This document shows positions 7,940-16,403 of a DNA stretch of 64,000 nucleotides, piece by piece. Origin of the DNA: Syntrophus buswellii (GTDB taxonomy: Bacteria; Desulfobacterota; Syntrophia; Syntrophales; Syntrophaceae); assembly GCF_046097065.1 (NCBI RefSeq), contig NZ_CP175563.1, positions 620,001 through 684,000 on the forward strand. Direction: 5' to 3'. The notes under the pieces were generated by a model, which was given only the letters and a program-made list of their open reading frames with translations, did no database searches and had not been told where the DNA came from. The number at the start of each line of letters is the position of its first letter. Position 1 is the stretch's first letter. The translations under genes were made by a program, and so were the position numbers.

Positions 7940-9916
7940 ATGAGGTACGCAGAGACTGGGTACAATTTGGAAATTGATTTGACCACCGGAAACATTGAGA
8001 AGGTGGAAACGGACCCGAGAGACACAGAGGCATTGCTGGGGGGCTTGGGTACCAACGCCAAAATCATGTGGGACAGGGTACCCCCGGAAGTCGAACCCTT
8101 TGATCCCGAAAATCTGCTCATCTTCGGCGCTGGCCTTTTGTGCGGCACGATGTGTCCTGGGGCGAATCGCACAATCGTTACGACGGTTTCTCCCCAGACG
8201 CGGTTCATGGCCTATTCGATGATGGGGGGATTTTTTGCGCCGGAAATGAAGTATGCCGGCTATGACAAGATCATCCTTCGCGGCAAGTCCCCGAAGCTGG
8301 TTTACATCTGGATTAAAGACGACAAGGTGGAAATCCGCGATGCCGCTCATCTTTCCGGCAAGGGGGCTGTGGAGACGCAGGATCTGATCCGTGCGGAATT
8401 GAAGGAACCGCGGGCCCACGTGGCGGCCATTGGTCTGGCGGGCGAGAACAGGGTCTGGTATTCATCCATCGAACAGGGACGTTCCAGCGCCAGCCGTCAG
8501 GGACTGGGCGGCGTCATGGGAGACAAGGGCGTCAAGGCCATCGCGGTTCGGGGCACCAAGGATATCAATGTATATAAGCCGGCCGAATTGCACAAGGAAT
8601 GCGACTGGATGATGGAATACATGATGTGGCGCCAGGAGAACCCGGTTCCCAAGATGATGCCCATCATGGCCATCCTCGGATCTCCCCAGGAGATGATGGA
8701 ATGTGACGAGAAGTGGCACACGGAGAATTTCGTGTGGGGAAATGCCCGGACCCGGAGAAAGAATTTCTGGACGCCGGAAATCGAGGAAGCCTGGACACAT
8801 ACTCAGGTCAGCGTGCGCACACGGCTGATCAGCTGCTACAACTGTCCCATCAAGTGCGGCGCCGTCATCACCATTCCGGGACAGGCTGCCTACATGATGA
8901 AATGCTTTACCAAGCTCACCTATGCCCTGGGCGCCATGGTGGATTCATTGGAGTTCAGCTTGACGATGGCTCAGAAGGCTACGGAATACGGTCTGGACGG
9001 GTTCTCGACGCCCCAGGTCATCGCCTTTGCCTGGGAACTCTGGGAAGCGGGAATTCTCACGGATGAGGATTTTGCGGGAACGGAAGAATATCCTCCCTGT
9101 CCCATGGGTGACAATGCCGAAAGGTTCGAGTGGCTGATGGATCGGATCGTCCGCCGCCAGGGCATCGGAGACATCCTGGCCAATGGTGTCTACTGGGCGG
9201 CCCGTAAGATCGGTAAAGGTGCGGAAGTGTACGATCACAATACAATCCGGAAACATGAGCAGACTCCTCTCAAGCTCGGCATGGTCAATCCCCTTTACTA
9301 CCTGATGTATGCCACCAATGAAAAACTGAACATCACCCAGATTGAAGGCCAATGGCCCCAGATGCCCTACAAGGATCCGGCGGACAGGGAGGCCTTTGTG
9401 AAGGACTGGTTCCATGTTCCCGCTGAGCATTACAAGGAGTACTTCCTGAAATGGGAGCCCAAGGGAGAATTCGCAATGCCCTACTATCCGGGAATCAAGG
9501 AGTGCTGTGAGATCGTGAACTGGATGGAGATGATGCACTACATCGATGACGCCACCGGTGTCTGCACGGGCATTTCGGCTTTCCACCTGAAGCCGCCCTA
9601 TCATATCCACAACTATCCGAACATTATTGCCTATGCAACGGGTCTCGATATTGACGAGGAAAAGCTGATCACCTTCACCAAGCGGGAGCGGCAGCTGGTC
9701 CGGGCCAACAATGTCCGCAGAGGATGGAGAAGAGAGGACGATACGCCGCCTGAAGACCACTGGGCGAAACGGCTTCCGGAATATGAGAAGCAGCTCCTCG
9801 ATGCGTACTATGAGTTCAAGGGCTGGAACATGGACGGGATTCCCACCAAGGAGACGTTGCTGGAGCTGGGCTTGGGGTATGTTGTAGAAGACTTTGAGAA
9901 GAGAGGTATTTTATAA
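7940..9916 (+). CDS. bamB: Class II benzoyl-CoA reductase catalytic subunit BamB (AOR family, tungsten)
   Basis: This 658-residue aldehyde:ferredoxin-oxidoreductase-family protein closely resembles Geobacter BamB in its first residues (MRYAETGYNLEIDLTTG), the KYAGYDKIILRGKSP segment and the C-terminal KGWNMDGIPTKETL. BamB carries a tungsten-bis-pyranopterin and one [4Fe-4S] cluster and reduces benzoyl-CoA to cyclohexa-1,5-diene-1-carbonyl-CoA, or runs in reverse. Likely cluster ligands are C299, C302 and C306 (CYNCPIKC) with distal C542. It acts in the cytoplasm with BamC and the BamDEF electron-transfer proteins. AGAGGAG precedes the ATG, and bamC follows after one base. A related AOR substrate (another CoA ester in syntrophic metabolism) cannot be excluded. 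Confidence 0.93.
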   Translation: MRYAETGYNLEIDLTTGNIEKVETDPRDTEALLGGLGTNAKIMWDRVPPEVEPFDPENLLIFGAGLLCGTMCPGANRTIVTTVSPQTRFMAYSMMGGFFAPEMKYAGYDKIILRGKSPKLVYIWIKDDKVEIRDAAHLSGKGAVETQDLIRAELKEPRAHVAAIGLAGENRVWYSSIEQGRSSASRQGLGGVMGDKGVKAIAVRGTKDINVYKPAELHKECDWMMEYMMWRQENPVPKMMPIMAILGSPQEMMECDEKWHTENFVWGNARTRRKNFWTPEIEEAWTHTQVSVRTRLISCYNCPIKCGAVITIPGQAAYMMKCFTKLTYALGAMVDSLEFSLTMAQKATEYGLDGFSTPQVIAFAWELWEAGILTDEDFAGTEEYPPCPMGDNAERFEWLMDRIVRRQGIGDILANGVYWAARKIGKGAEVYDHNTIRKHEQTPLKLGMVNPLYYLMYATNEKLNITQIEGQWPQMPYKDPADREAFVKDWFHVPAEHYKEYFLKWEPKGEFAMPYYPGIKECCEIVNWMEMMHYIDDATGVCTGISAFHLKPPYHIHNYPNIIAYATGLDIDEEKLITFTKRERQLVRANNVRRGWRREDDTPPEDHWAKRLPEYEKQLLDAYYEFKGWNMDGIPTKETLLELGLGYVVEDFEKRGIL

Positions 9917-9917
9917 A

Positions 9918-10457
9918 ATGGCCACGATAAAGAAAATTATCAAGACGATCAACGTCGATGTATCCAAGTGTAATGGCTGCCGGGCGTGCGAGATGATCTG
10001 TTCAGCCTTTCACGCAAACCCGAAATACAGCGTCATGAATCCTGAGAGATCCCGCATCCGGCTTTTCCGTGATCCGCTGAGAGATTTGTATCTCCCCATG
10101 TATGCCGGCCCTTATGTTGAGGCGGAATGTATGGGAAGAGAAAAATATATTATCGACGACAAGGAATACGATGAGTGCGATTTCTGCCGGGCCGCCTGCC
10201 CGTCCAGGGATCTTTTCCATGAACCCGATTCCGGTCTTCCTTTGAAATGCGACATGTGTGAAGACGATCCTCCCCAGAAAGAACCCCTCTGCGTCAGATG
10301 GTGCCCCAATGACGCCCTGACCTACGAAGAGAGAGAAGAGGAAGTGGAGGAGCAGGTGGAGATGGAGGATGTGGAGACAGGGTTGGCCGCTTTGGTGGAC
10401 AAGTACGGCTGGGAGAAGATGAAGGACACCTTCGCCCGGATGCAGCTGAAGGACTGA
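9918..10457 (+). CDS. bamC: Class II benzoyl-CoA reductase FeS subunit BamC
   Basis: The 179-residue polyferredoxin-like protein has a CxxCxxCxxxC set at C18/C21/C24/C28. Further clusters are at CDFCRAAC, CDMC and CVRWC, enough for about three to four [4Fe-4S] clusters as in DmsB/HycB-type electron-transfer subunits. It should pass electrons to BamB, with which it forms the core BamBC complex. Start 9918 directly follows the bamB stop; an in-frame ATG at 9894 lies inside bamB and is less likely. The acidic tail (EEREEEVEEQVE) is notable. Confidence 0.9.
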   Translation: MATIKKIIKTINVDVSKCNGCRACEMICSAFHANPKYSVMNPERSRIRLFRDPLRDLYLPMYAGPYVEAECMGREKYIIDDKEYDECDFCRAACPSRDLFHEPDSGLPLKCDMCEDDPPQKEPLCVRWCPNDALTYEEREEEVEEQVEMEDVETGLAALVDKYGWEKMKDTFARMQLKD

Positions 10458-10596
10458 GGGCTTAGCGCTCCGTAACGTAACGACATCCAGTGAAATTATC
10501 CGGTTGAATCCGTCGGGGTGCAGGTCATTGGACGGCCCTGCATCCGCGCCGGAGGAAGAAGTCGGAAACAGGATTATTATTTAAGGAAGGAAATCG

Positions 10597-11748
10597 ATGG
10601 AGACTATAGCTCCTTACAAAGAGATTATCGTCGAAGTGAAATCGCACGGTGGAGACGCCTTCAAGCGATGCTTTCAATGCGGGTTGTGCGACAGTGTCTG
10701 TCCCTGGAACCGGGTGACGACCTTCAGTATGCGCAAGCTGGTCCGGGAGGCCACCTTTGGCCTGACGGACATTGAGAGCGAGGACATGTGGCGCTGCACC
10801 ACCTGCGGGAGATGTCCCCAGCAGTGCCCGAGGGACGTAAAGCAGATCGAATCCGGGGTTGCCCTGCGGAGGATCGCCACGGAGTACGGGGTATTTCCCC
10901 ATTCCGTTCTGCCCATCAAGTCGATTCGAGGCAGCCTCGTGGGTTCGGGGAACCCCCTGAACGAAGAGCGGGGGAAGAGGGCGGACTGGGCCAAGGGACT
11001 GAACGTTCCGGAGTTCACCGAGGATATGGACATCCTCTATTTTCCGGACTGCTACGCCTGCTATGACCCGAGGATGAAGAGGGTGGCCGTGGCCACGGCT
11101 AAGGTTCTGCAGAAGGCGGGGGTCAATTTCGGCATCCTGGGCGAGAAGGAAGTGTGCTGCGGCGAGAGCATCCGCAAGGCGGGTGACGAAGAGGTTTTCA
11201 GGCGCCTGGCCAAGGAAAACATCAAGGCCTTTGTCGACGCCGGGGTGAAGAAGATCCTGGTGTCTTCCCCCCATTGCTACCACACCTTCAAGAACGAGTA
11301 CCCGGAGTTCATGGTGAACTTCGAGATCGTCCATATTTCCCAGTTCCTGGCCGAATTGATCCGGGACGGGAAGCTGACCCTCAGCGGGGAGTTCGCCAAG
11401 AAGCTGACGTGGCACGACCCCTGTTACCTGGGCCGGCACAACGGCATCTACGCCGAGCCCCGGGAGGTTCTCCAGGCGGTTCCCGGAGCGGAGTTCACGG
11501 AGCTTCCGGAGCACCACGCCAACAGCCTGTGCTGCGGCGGCGGCGGTGGCCGGATCTGGATGGAGACGGTGAAAGGGGAGCGGTTCTGCGACCTTCGGAT
11601 CGATCAGGCGGTGGGCGTCGGCGCGGAGGTGCTGGTGACGGCGTGTCCGTACTGCATCACGAACTTCGAGGACAGCCGGGTGACCATGGGGTTTGACGAG
11701 AAGATCGAGGTCAAGGAGATCTCGGAAGTGATTGCGGAAGTGATCTAG
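10597..11748 (+). CDS. bamD: HdrD-like heterodisulfide reductase homologue BamD (HdrC-HdrB fusion)
   Basis: The 383-residue protein fuses an HdrC-like domain with two [4Fe-4S] motifs (C25/C28/C31/C35 and C67/C70/C73/C77) to an HdrB-like domain. The latter has two CCG motifs (KEVCCGES near 186, SLCCGGGGG near 310) that hold noncubane FeS clusters. In the Bam complex it links BamE (HdrA-like) to the BamBC side and may take part in flavin-based bifurcation. AAGGAAGG precedes the ATG. It lies 139 bases after bamC and 59 bases before bamE. Confidence 0.9.
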   Translation: METIAPYKEIIVEVKSHGGDAFKRCFQCGLCDSVCPWNRVTTFSMRKLVREATFGLTDIESEDMWRCTTCGRCPQQCPRDVKQIESGVALRRIATEYGVFPHSVLPIKSIRGSLVGSGNPLNEERGKRADWAKGLNVPEFTEDMDILYFPDCYACYDPRMKRVAVATAKVLQKAGVNFGILGEKEVCCGESIRKAGDEEVFRRLAKENIKAFVDAGVKKILVSSPHCYHTFKNEYPEFMVNFEIVHISQFLAELIRDGKLTLSGEFAKKLTWHDPCYLGRHNGIYAEPREVLQAVPGAEFTELPEHHANSLCCGGGGGRIWMETVKGERFCDLRIDQAVGVGAEVLVTACPYCITNFEDSRVTMGFDEKIEVKEISEVIAEVI

Positions 11749-11807
11749 CACATAGAGGATGAGATATTTTTTTTTCACGAATTCATCAATTCGCTGAGGG
11801 TATATAA

Positions 11808-14800
11808 ATGGAAAAAGAAAAGAACAATTTTGGAGACGTAATGGTCGTCGGCGGCGGGATCAGCGGCATTCAGGCCTCGCTGGATCTGGCGACCGCGGGT
11901 TTCAGGGTATTCCTGGTGGAGACGTCGCCCAGCATCGGCGGCCACATGGCCCAGCTGGACAAGACCTTCCCCACCAACGACTGCTCCATGTGAATTCTCG
12001 CACCCAAACTGGTCGAGGTCGGCCGGCATCCAAACATAGAGGTCCTGACGTACACGGAAGTGGATCGCGTCAAGGGAGAGGCGGGGAACTTCACAATCAC
12101 CTTGAGGAGGAAACCCCGATACATCATCGAGGACAAGTGCACGGGCTGTACGGTTTGCGTGGAATACTGCCCCGTCGTTTATCCCGATCAATACAACCAG
12201 GAGATCTCGAAGAACAAGGCCATCCATGTGTATTTTGCCCAGGCCATTCCCCTGATCACCTATATCGACGAGAGCTGCCTTTATCTGAAGGAAGAGAAGT
12301 GCAAGATCTGCCAGGCGGTCTGCAAGGCGGACGCCATTGATTTGAAGCAGACGGAGGAGATTCTGGACATCAAGGTGGGAGCCATCATCCTGGCGGCGGG
12401 CATGGAGCCCTTCGATCCCAAGGTGAAGGAGGAATACCACTACGGGGAGTTTGCCAACGTGGTCACGGGGATGGACTTCGAGCGTCTGCTGGGTTCCACC
12501 GGTCCCTACGGCGGCGAGATCCTGCGGGCTTCGGACCTGAAGCATCCCCACAAGCTTGCGTGGCTTTCCTGCATCGGTTCCCGCCGGGTGACCGAAGGGG
12601 AGAACAGCTACTGCTCCATGGTGTGCTGCACCTACAGCCAGAAGCATGCGATCCTGACGAAGGACCACGACGCCACGGCGGAGTGCACGATCTTTCATAA
12701 CGATGTGCGTTCCTATGGGAAGGACTTCGAGCGTTACGTCGACAGGACCCAGGCCCTGGAGGGCATCCGGTTCATCCGCAGCTATGTCTCCATAGTCCGT
12801 GAGGACCCGGTCACCAAGAATGTCATCCTTCGGTACTCCACCCCCGACGAAGGGGTGAAGGAAGAGGAATTCGACATGGTGGTCCTGGCCGTCGGCCTGG
12901 CGCCGCCCAAGAATTATCTGGAGATGGCGGAAAAATTCGGCATTGAGCTCAATGAGCACGGTTTCGCCAAAACGGATCTCACAAATCCGATCCAGACGAC
13001 GAAGCCGGGGATCTTTGTCAGCGGCGGCTTCCAGGGTCCTCTGGACATTCCCGAGTCTGTGTTCAGCGCCAGCGGGGCCGGCTCCCAGATCGGCGAGCTT
13101 CTCGACTACCGCCGGGGCAATCTGTCCACGGAGCGGATCTATCCGGAGGAGAAGGATGTGTCCGCTGAGGAGCCGAAGATCGGCGTCTTTGTGTGCCACT
13201 GCGGGGCGAACATCGGCAGGATCGTCAATGTCCCCGAGGTGGTCGAATACGCCCTGACCCTGCCCAACGTGGTCTACGCCCAGGAGCAGCTGTTCTCGTG
13301 CGCGACGAACTCCGCCCAGGAGATCTCCGATAAGACCAGGGAACTGGGGCTCAACCGCGTGATCATCTCGGCCTGTTCGCCCAGAACCCTGGAGCCTCTG
13401 TTCCGGGATACGGTCCGGGAGGCGGGGATCAACCAGTATTACTATGAAATGGCGAATATCCGGGAGCACAACTCCTGGGTGCACCAGAAGGAAAAGGAAG
13501 AGGCCACGCAGAAGGCCAAGGACCTCACGCGGATGTCCGTAGCCCGGGCCCGTATGCTGCAGCCCCTGCAGGAATTCGATCTCCCCGTGAACAACAACGC
13601 CCTGGTCGTGGGCGGCGGGATCGCCGGGATGGTCTGCTCCCTCTCCATCGCCGAACAGGGGCACGATGTCTACCTGATCGAAAAGGGGAAGGATCTGGGC
13701 GGCAACGCCAACCGGGTCCATTACACCCTGGAAGGGCTGGATGTTCAGGCCTACCTGAGCGATCTGAAGCAGAAAATCTACCAGAATCCAATGGTTCATG
13801 TCTATACGGATGCGACCATTACAGAGGCTGCCGGTTATATCGGGAATTTCGTCACGACGGTAACGTCTCCGCGGGGAACCACGGAGATCAAACACGGGGC
13901 GTCCGTCCTTGCGATCGGTGCGGAGGAATACAAACCGACCGAATACCTCTACGGCCAGGATGAACGGGTCATGACGCAGCTGGAGCTGGAGGAGAAGATC
14001 GTCAAGGAAGACGAAGGGATCGGCAATGCCCAGTCTCTGGTGATGATCCAGTGCGTAGGCTGCAGAAACGAGGACCGGAATTACTGTTCGAGGATCTGCT
14101 GCACCCATGCCATCAAGAATGCCCTGAAGCTGAAGGAAAAGAATCCCGAAATGGATATCTACATCCTCTTCCGGGATATGAGGACCTACGGGTTCTCCGA
14201 GGATTATTACCGGGAGGCATCAGAGAAGGACGTGAAATTCATCCGCTTTGAACCGGCGGATGCCCCCCAGGTGGAGCCGGTTGTCGAGGAAGGGCGTCCC
14301 GTCCTGCGGGTGACCGTTCCCGACCCGATTCTGGGGCAGTATATGGCCCTGGACGCCGATTATCTCGTCCTGTCCGCCGCAACGCTTCCATCGGAAGCGA
14401 CCAAGGAAGTGGCGGCGCAGTTCAAAGTTGTTTTGAGCCTGGACGGCTTCTTCAAGGAAGCCCACGTGAAACTGCGGCCGGTGGAGTTCGCCACGGACGG
14501 CGTGTTCCTCTGCGGTCTGGCTCAGTATCCCAAGCACATCACGGAAACGATCAACCAGGCTTACGGTTGTGCCGGCCGGGTCCTGACGCTGCTGTCCCGT
14601 GATACGGTCACCGCCTCCGGTTCCGTCTGCGAGGTGAATGAGAAGAGGTGCATGGGCTGCGGTGCCTGCGCGACGGTGTGCACTTACGGGGCCATCGAGA
14701 TGCGCGAGACCAAGCAGGGCCGGAAGGCGACCATGAATCCCGTTCTCTGCAAGGGTGACGGCCTCTGTAATGCCATGTGTCCGACGGGAGCGATTTATCT

Positions 14801-14879
14801 GAAGCACTATACGGAAGATGAGCTGATGGCCCAGATCGATGCGATCGTTCCGGAACAGGTGGCGGCTGAAGTCCAGTAG
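11808..14879 (+). CDS. bamE: HdrA-like flavoprotein BamE, selenocysteine-containing
   Basis: The frame runs 1023 residues if TGA 11991-11993 is read as selenocysteine (residue 62). The context NDCSM-U-ILAPKLVE equals the HdrA CSxC motif that ligates an FeS cluster. Domains are a first FAD-binding region (VVGGGISGI near residue 10), [4Fe-4S] ligands C111/C114/C117/C121 and C165/C168/C172, and a middle domain (GVFVCHCGANIG). A second FAD-type fold begins near 596 (ALVVGGGIAGM), and a C-terminal two-cluster ferredoxin begins at C948. The second half lacks a CSxC motif. HdrA proteins bifurcate electrons at FAD, so a ferredoxin-linked role in benzoyl-CoA reduction is expected. Without Sec recoding the gene would appear as a 61-residue stub plus a truncated 939-residue ORF. 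Confidence 0.93.
11991..12026 (+). promoter_or_regulatory. Selenocysteine TGA codon and SECIS hairpin in bamE
   Basis: After TGA 11991-11993, CTGGTC (12009-12014) and GGCCGG (12021-12026) form a six-pair stem with G-U pairs, closing the hexaloop GAGGTC (12015-12020). The loop shares AGGUC with the E. coli fdhF SECIS and starts 21 bases after the TGA, within the usual bacterial range. SelB binding is inferred. Confidence 0.82.
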
Positions 14880-14933
14880 GGTCGAGGCGGCCGTTGAGAA
14901 GCAGCAAGAAAGAATCTCAGGAAGGAGAAAGAA

Positions 14934-15770
14934 ATGGCTGAAAAATTTAAGCCCCGGATCATCGGCTTCGTGTGCCACTGGTGAGCATACGGCGCCGCTG
15001 ACCTGGCTGGAGTTTCCAGACTGCAATATACACACGAAATGAGGCTGGTCCGTGTCATGTGCACGGGGCGGGTAGATTTAACCCATGTGCTTCGTGCTTT
15101 CATGAACGGCTGCGACGGGGTGTTCGTCGGCGGATGCCACCTCGGGGAGTGCAATTACATCACGAACGGCAATTACCATGCGCAGAACATGGTGGCCCTG
15201 GCGAAGAAGCTTCTGGAGCGCATCGGAATGGATCCCGAGCGCCTGCGGCTGAACTTCATGTCCGGCGCGGAAGCGAACCTTTATGCGGACTGCGTCAACG
15301 CCTTCGTCAAGACGATCAAGGAAATCGGTCCACTCGGCGTCAAGGAAGGAATCGCCAAGGAAGACCTCGATGCCCGGCTGGAGGAACTTTCCCAGCAGAT
15401 CCCCTACATCAAGGTGATGACGAACGAAAAGCTGGGGACTCCTGTGTACAGCCACGAGGAAGTGGAGAAGCTGTTCACCACGGAGGAGGTCGAGAAGCTC
15501 TTCAGCGAGAAGCTGTCGTACTACATCGATCCCCAGAAGTGTCAGGCCTGTATGACCTGTGCGCGCCGGTGCCCCGTTGAAGCGATTATCAGCGAGAAGA
15601 AACAGGTTCATATCATTCAGCAGGATAAATGCATCCGCTGTGGTGCCTGCTTCGCCGCCTGTCCGCCTCAGTTCAGCGCGATTACGAAGCTGGTAGGTGA
15701 GACTGTTCCCCCGCCTCCCCCGGAGGGCCAGAGGGACATCGTCAAAAAGGGCAAGGAAGCGACAGCGTGA
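14934..15770 (+). CDS. bamF: MvhD-like protein BamF with two ferredoxin clusters, selenocysteine-containing
   Basis: The 278-residue product reads through TGA 14982-14984 as residue 17. The N-terminus GFVCHW-U-AYGAADLAG matches the MvhD/FrhD motif CxWCxYxxADLAG with Sec in place of the second Cys. An MvhD domain follows (CTGRVD, GCHLGECNY, to about residue 145), then a two-[4Fe-4S] ferredoxin module at about 195-245 (CQACMTCARRC, CIRCGACFAAC). MvhD-type subunits pass electrons to HdrA, here BamE 54 bases upstream. AGGAAGGAG precedes ATG 14934. Starting at the internal ATG 15039 would remove the conserved N-terminus. Confidence 0.93.
14982..15019 (+). promoter_or_regulatory. Selenocysteine TGA codon and SECIS-like hairpin in bamF
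   Basis: TGA 14982-14984 is followed by CTGGA (15007-15011) and TCCAG (15015-15019), a perfect 5-bp stem with triloop GTT. The loop begins with G and starts 27 bases after the TGA, both within bacterial SECIS limits (G in the first two loop positions, 16-37 bases from the codon). Confidence 0.75.
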
Positions 15771-16080
15771 CTTGAGGTGAAATGATTGTTCCGGGCCTGG
15801 GCAGAAGAGAGCTGCCCGGCCCATCCTTGAACGGGAAACATTGCCGATAGCGGTCAGATCCTTCTCTGCGCTCCGTTGACTTGCAAAAACGCCTGCCTTC
15901 TGATTCCGTCTGATCGGACGCGAAAGGCGATGCGTTATTCGATGTTTTAAGCTCAGCTGATGGTTTGTCCTGCCAGGAAAGGAGACGTTGTATCGTGCCG
16001 CTCTTCCTTTCTGTTCATGGTGATGCTCAGCATGTTAGAAACACTGGCAACAAGATAACACAAGATAAAAGGAGTGGAAA
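15771..16080. other. 310-base gap between bamF and the rubredoxin gene
   Basis: It holds a hairpin at 15793-15822: GGGCC-T-GGGCAG pairs with CTGCCCGGCCC (11 pairs, one bulged T) around a 7-base loop. There is no T-run, so it may be a weak terminator or stabiliser after the bam operon. The rest shows no convincing gene, only the rubredoxin ribosome-binding site AAAGGAG just before 16081. Confidence 0.45.
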
Positions 16081-16284
16081 ATGGGAAAATACAAGTGTGC
16101 AAACTGCAATCATTTTTATGATCCGGAACGTGGGGACAAAAAACAGGGCATCCCGCCAGGCACAGAATTTAAGGATGTCCCAAATAGCTGGCGCTGCCCA
16201 GGGTGCGGAAGCGACAAATCCAAGTATAGTCGTTACGAACGTCGCCCCTTCCCCGGTTACGGCCCTTCCCTGTCGAAGGAGTGA
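16081..16284 (+). CDS. Rubredoxin
   Basis: The 67-residue protein has the rubredoxin iron site as C6-x-x-C9 and C39-P-G-C42-G, with the aromatic core residues Y4, Y13, F30 and W37. It is a small cytoplasmic one-electron carrier. It is about 13 residues longer than minimal rubredoxins, with a basic, proline-containing tail (YERRPFPGYGPSLSKE). It lies downstream of bamF and before a strong terminator, so it may serve the Bam system or oxidative-stress reductases; the sequence does not decide this. Confidence 0.9.
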   Translation: MGKYKCANCNHFYDPERGDKKQGIPPGTEFKDVPNSWRCPGCGSDKSKYSRYERRPFPGYGPSLSKE

Positions 16285-16345
16285 TGAATGAACTAGCTGA
16301 CCTGGCTGGCCTTCAAGCAGGGTCACGGTTGAGAAGTGCTTAATG

Positions 16346-16377
16346 AAAGGGGCCCAGTCTTCCAGCTGGGCCCCTTT
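16346..16377. terminator. Bidirectional intrinsic terminator
   Basis: AAAGGGGCCCAG (16346-16357) pairs perfectly with CTGGGCCCCTTT (16366-16377) around an 8-base loop, with T/A-rich flanks on both strands. It separates the rubredoxin gene (+) from the convergent PpiD-like gene (-). Confidence 0.85.
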
Positions 16378-16403
16378 CTCTGTGGTCTTGGACGTGCTGC
16401 TGG

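Noticed and set aside
11991..11993. TGA as a nonsense mutation making bamE a pseudogene
   Set aside because: The codon replaces a cluster-ligand Cys, is followed by a SECIS-like hairpin, and the downstream frame is intact; bamF shows the same pattern independently.
11775..14108. 777-residue open frame on the minus strand opposite bamE
   Set aside because: It is a shadow of the GC-rich bamE coding frame; it has no family resemblance, and the plus-strand HdrA homology is clear.
15039..15770. BamF starting at ATG 15039
   Set aside because: It would lose the CxWU motif and the rest of the conserved MvhD N-terminus, and it lacks a good ribosome-binding site.
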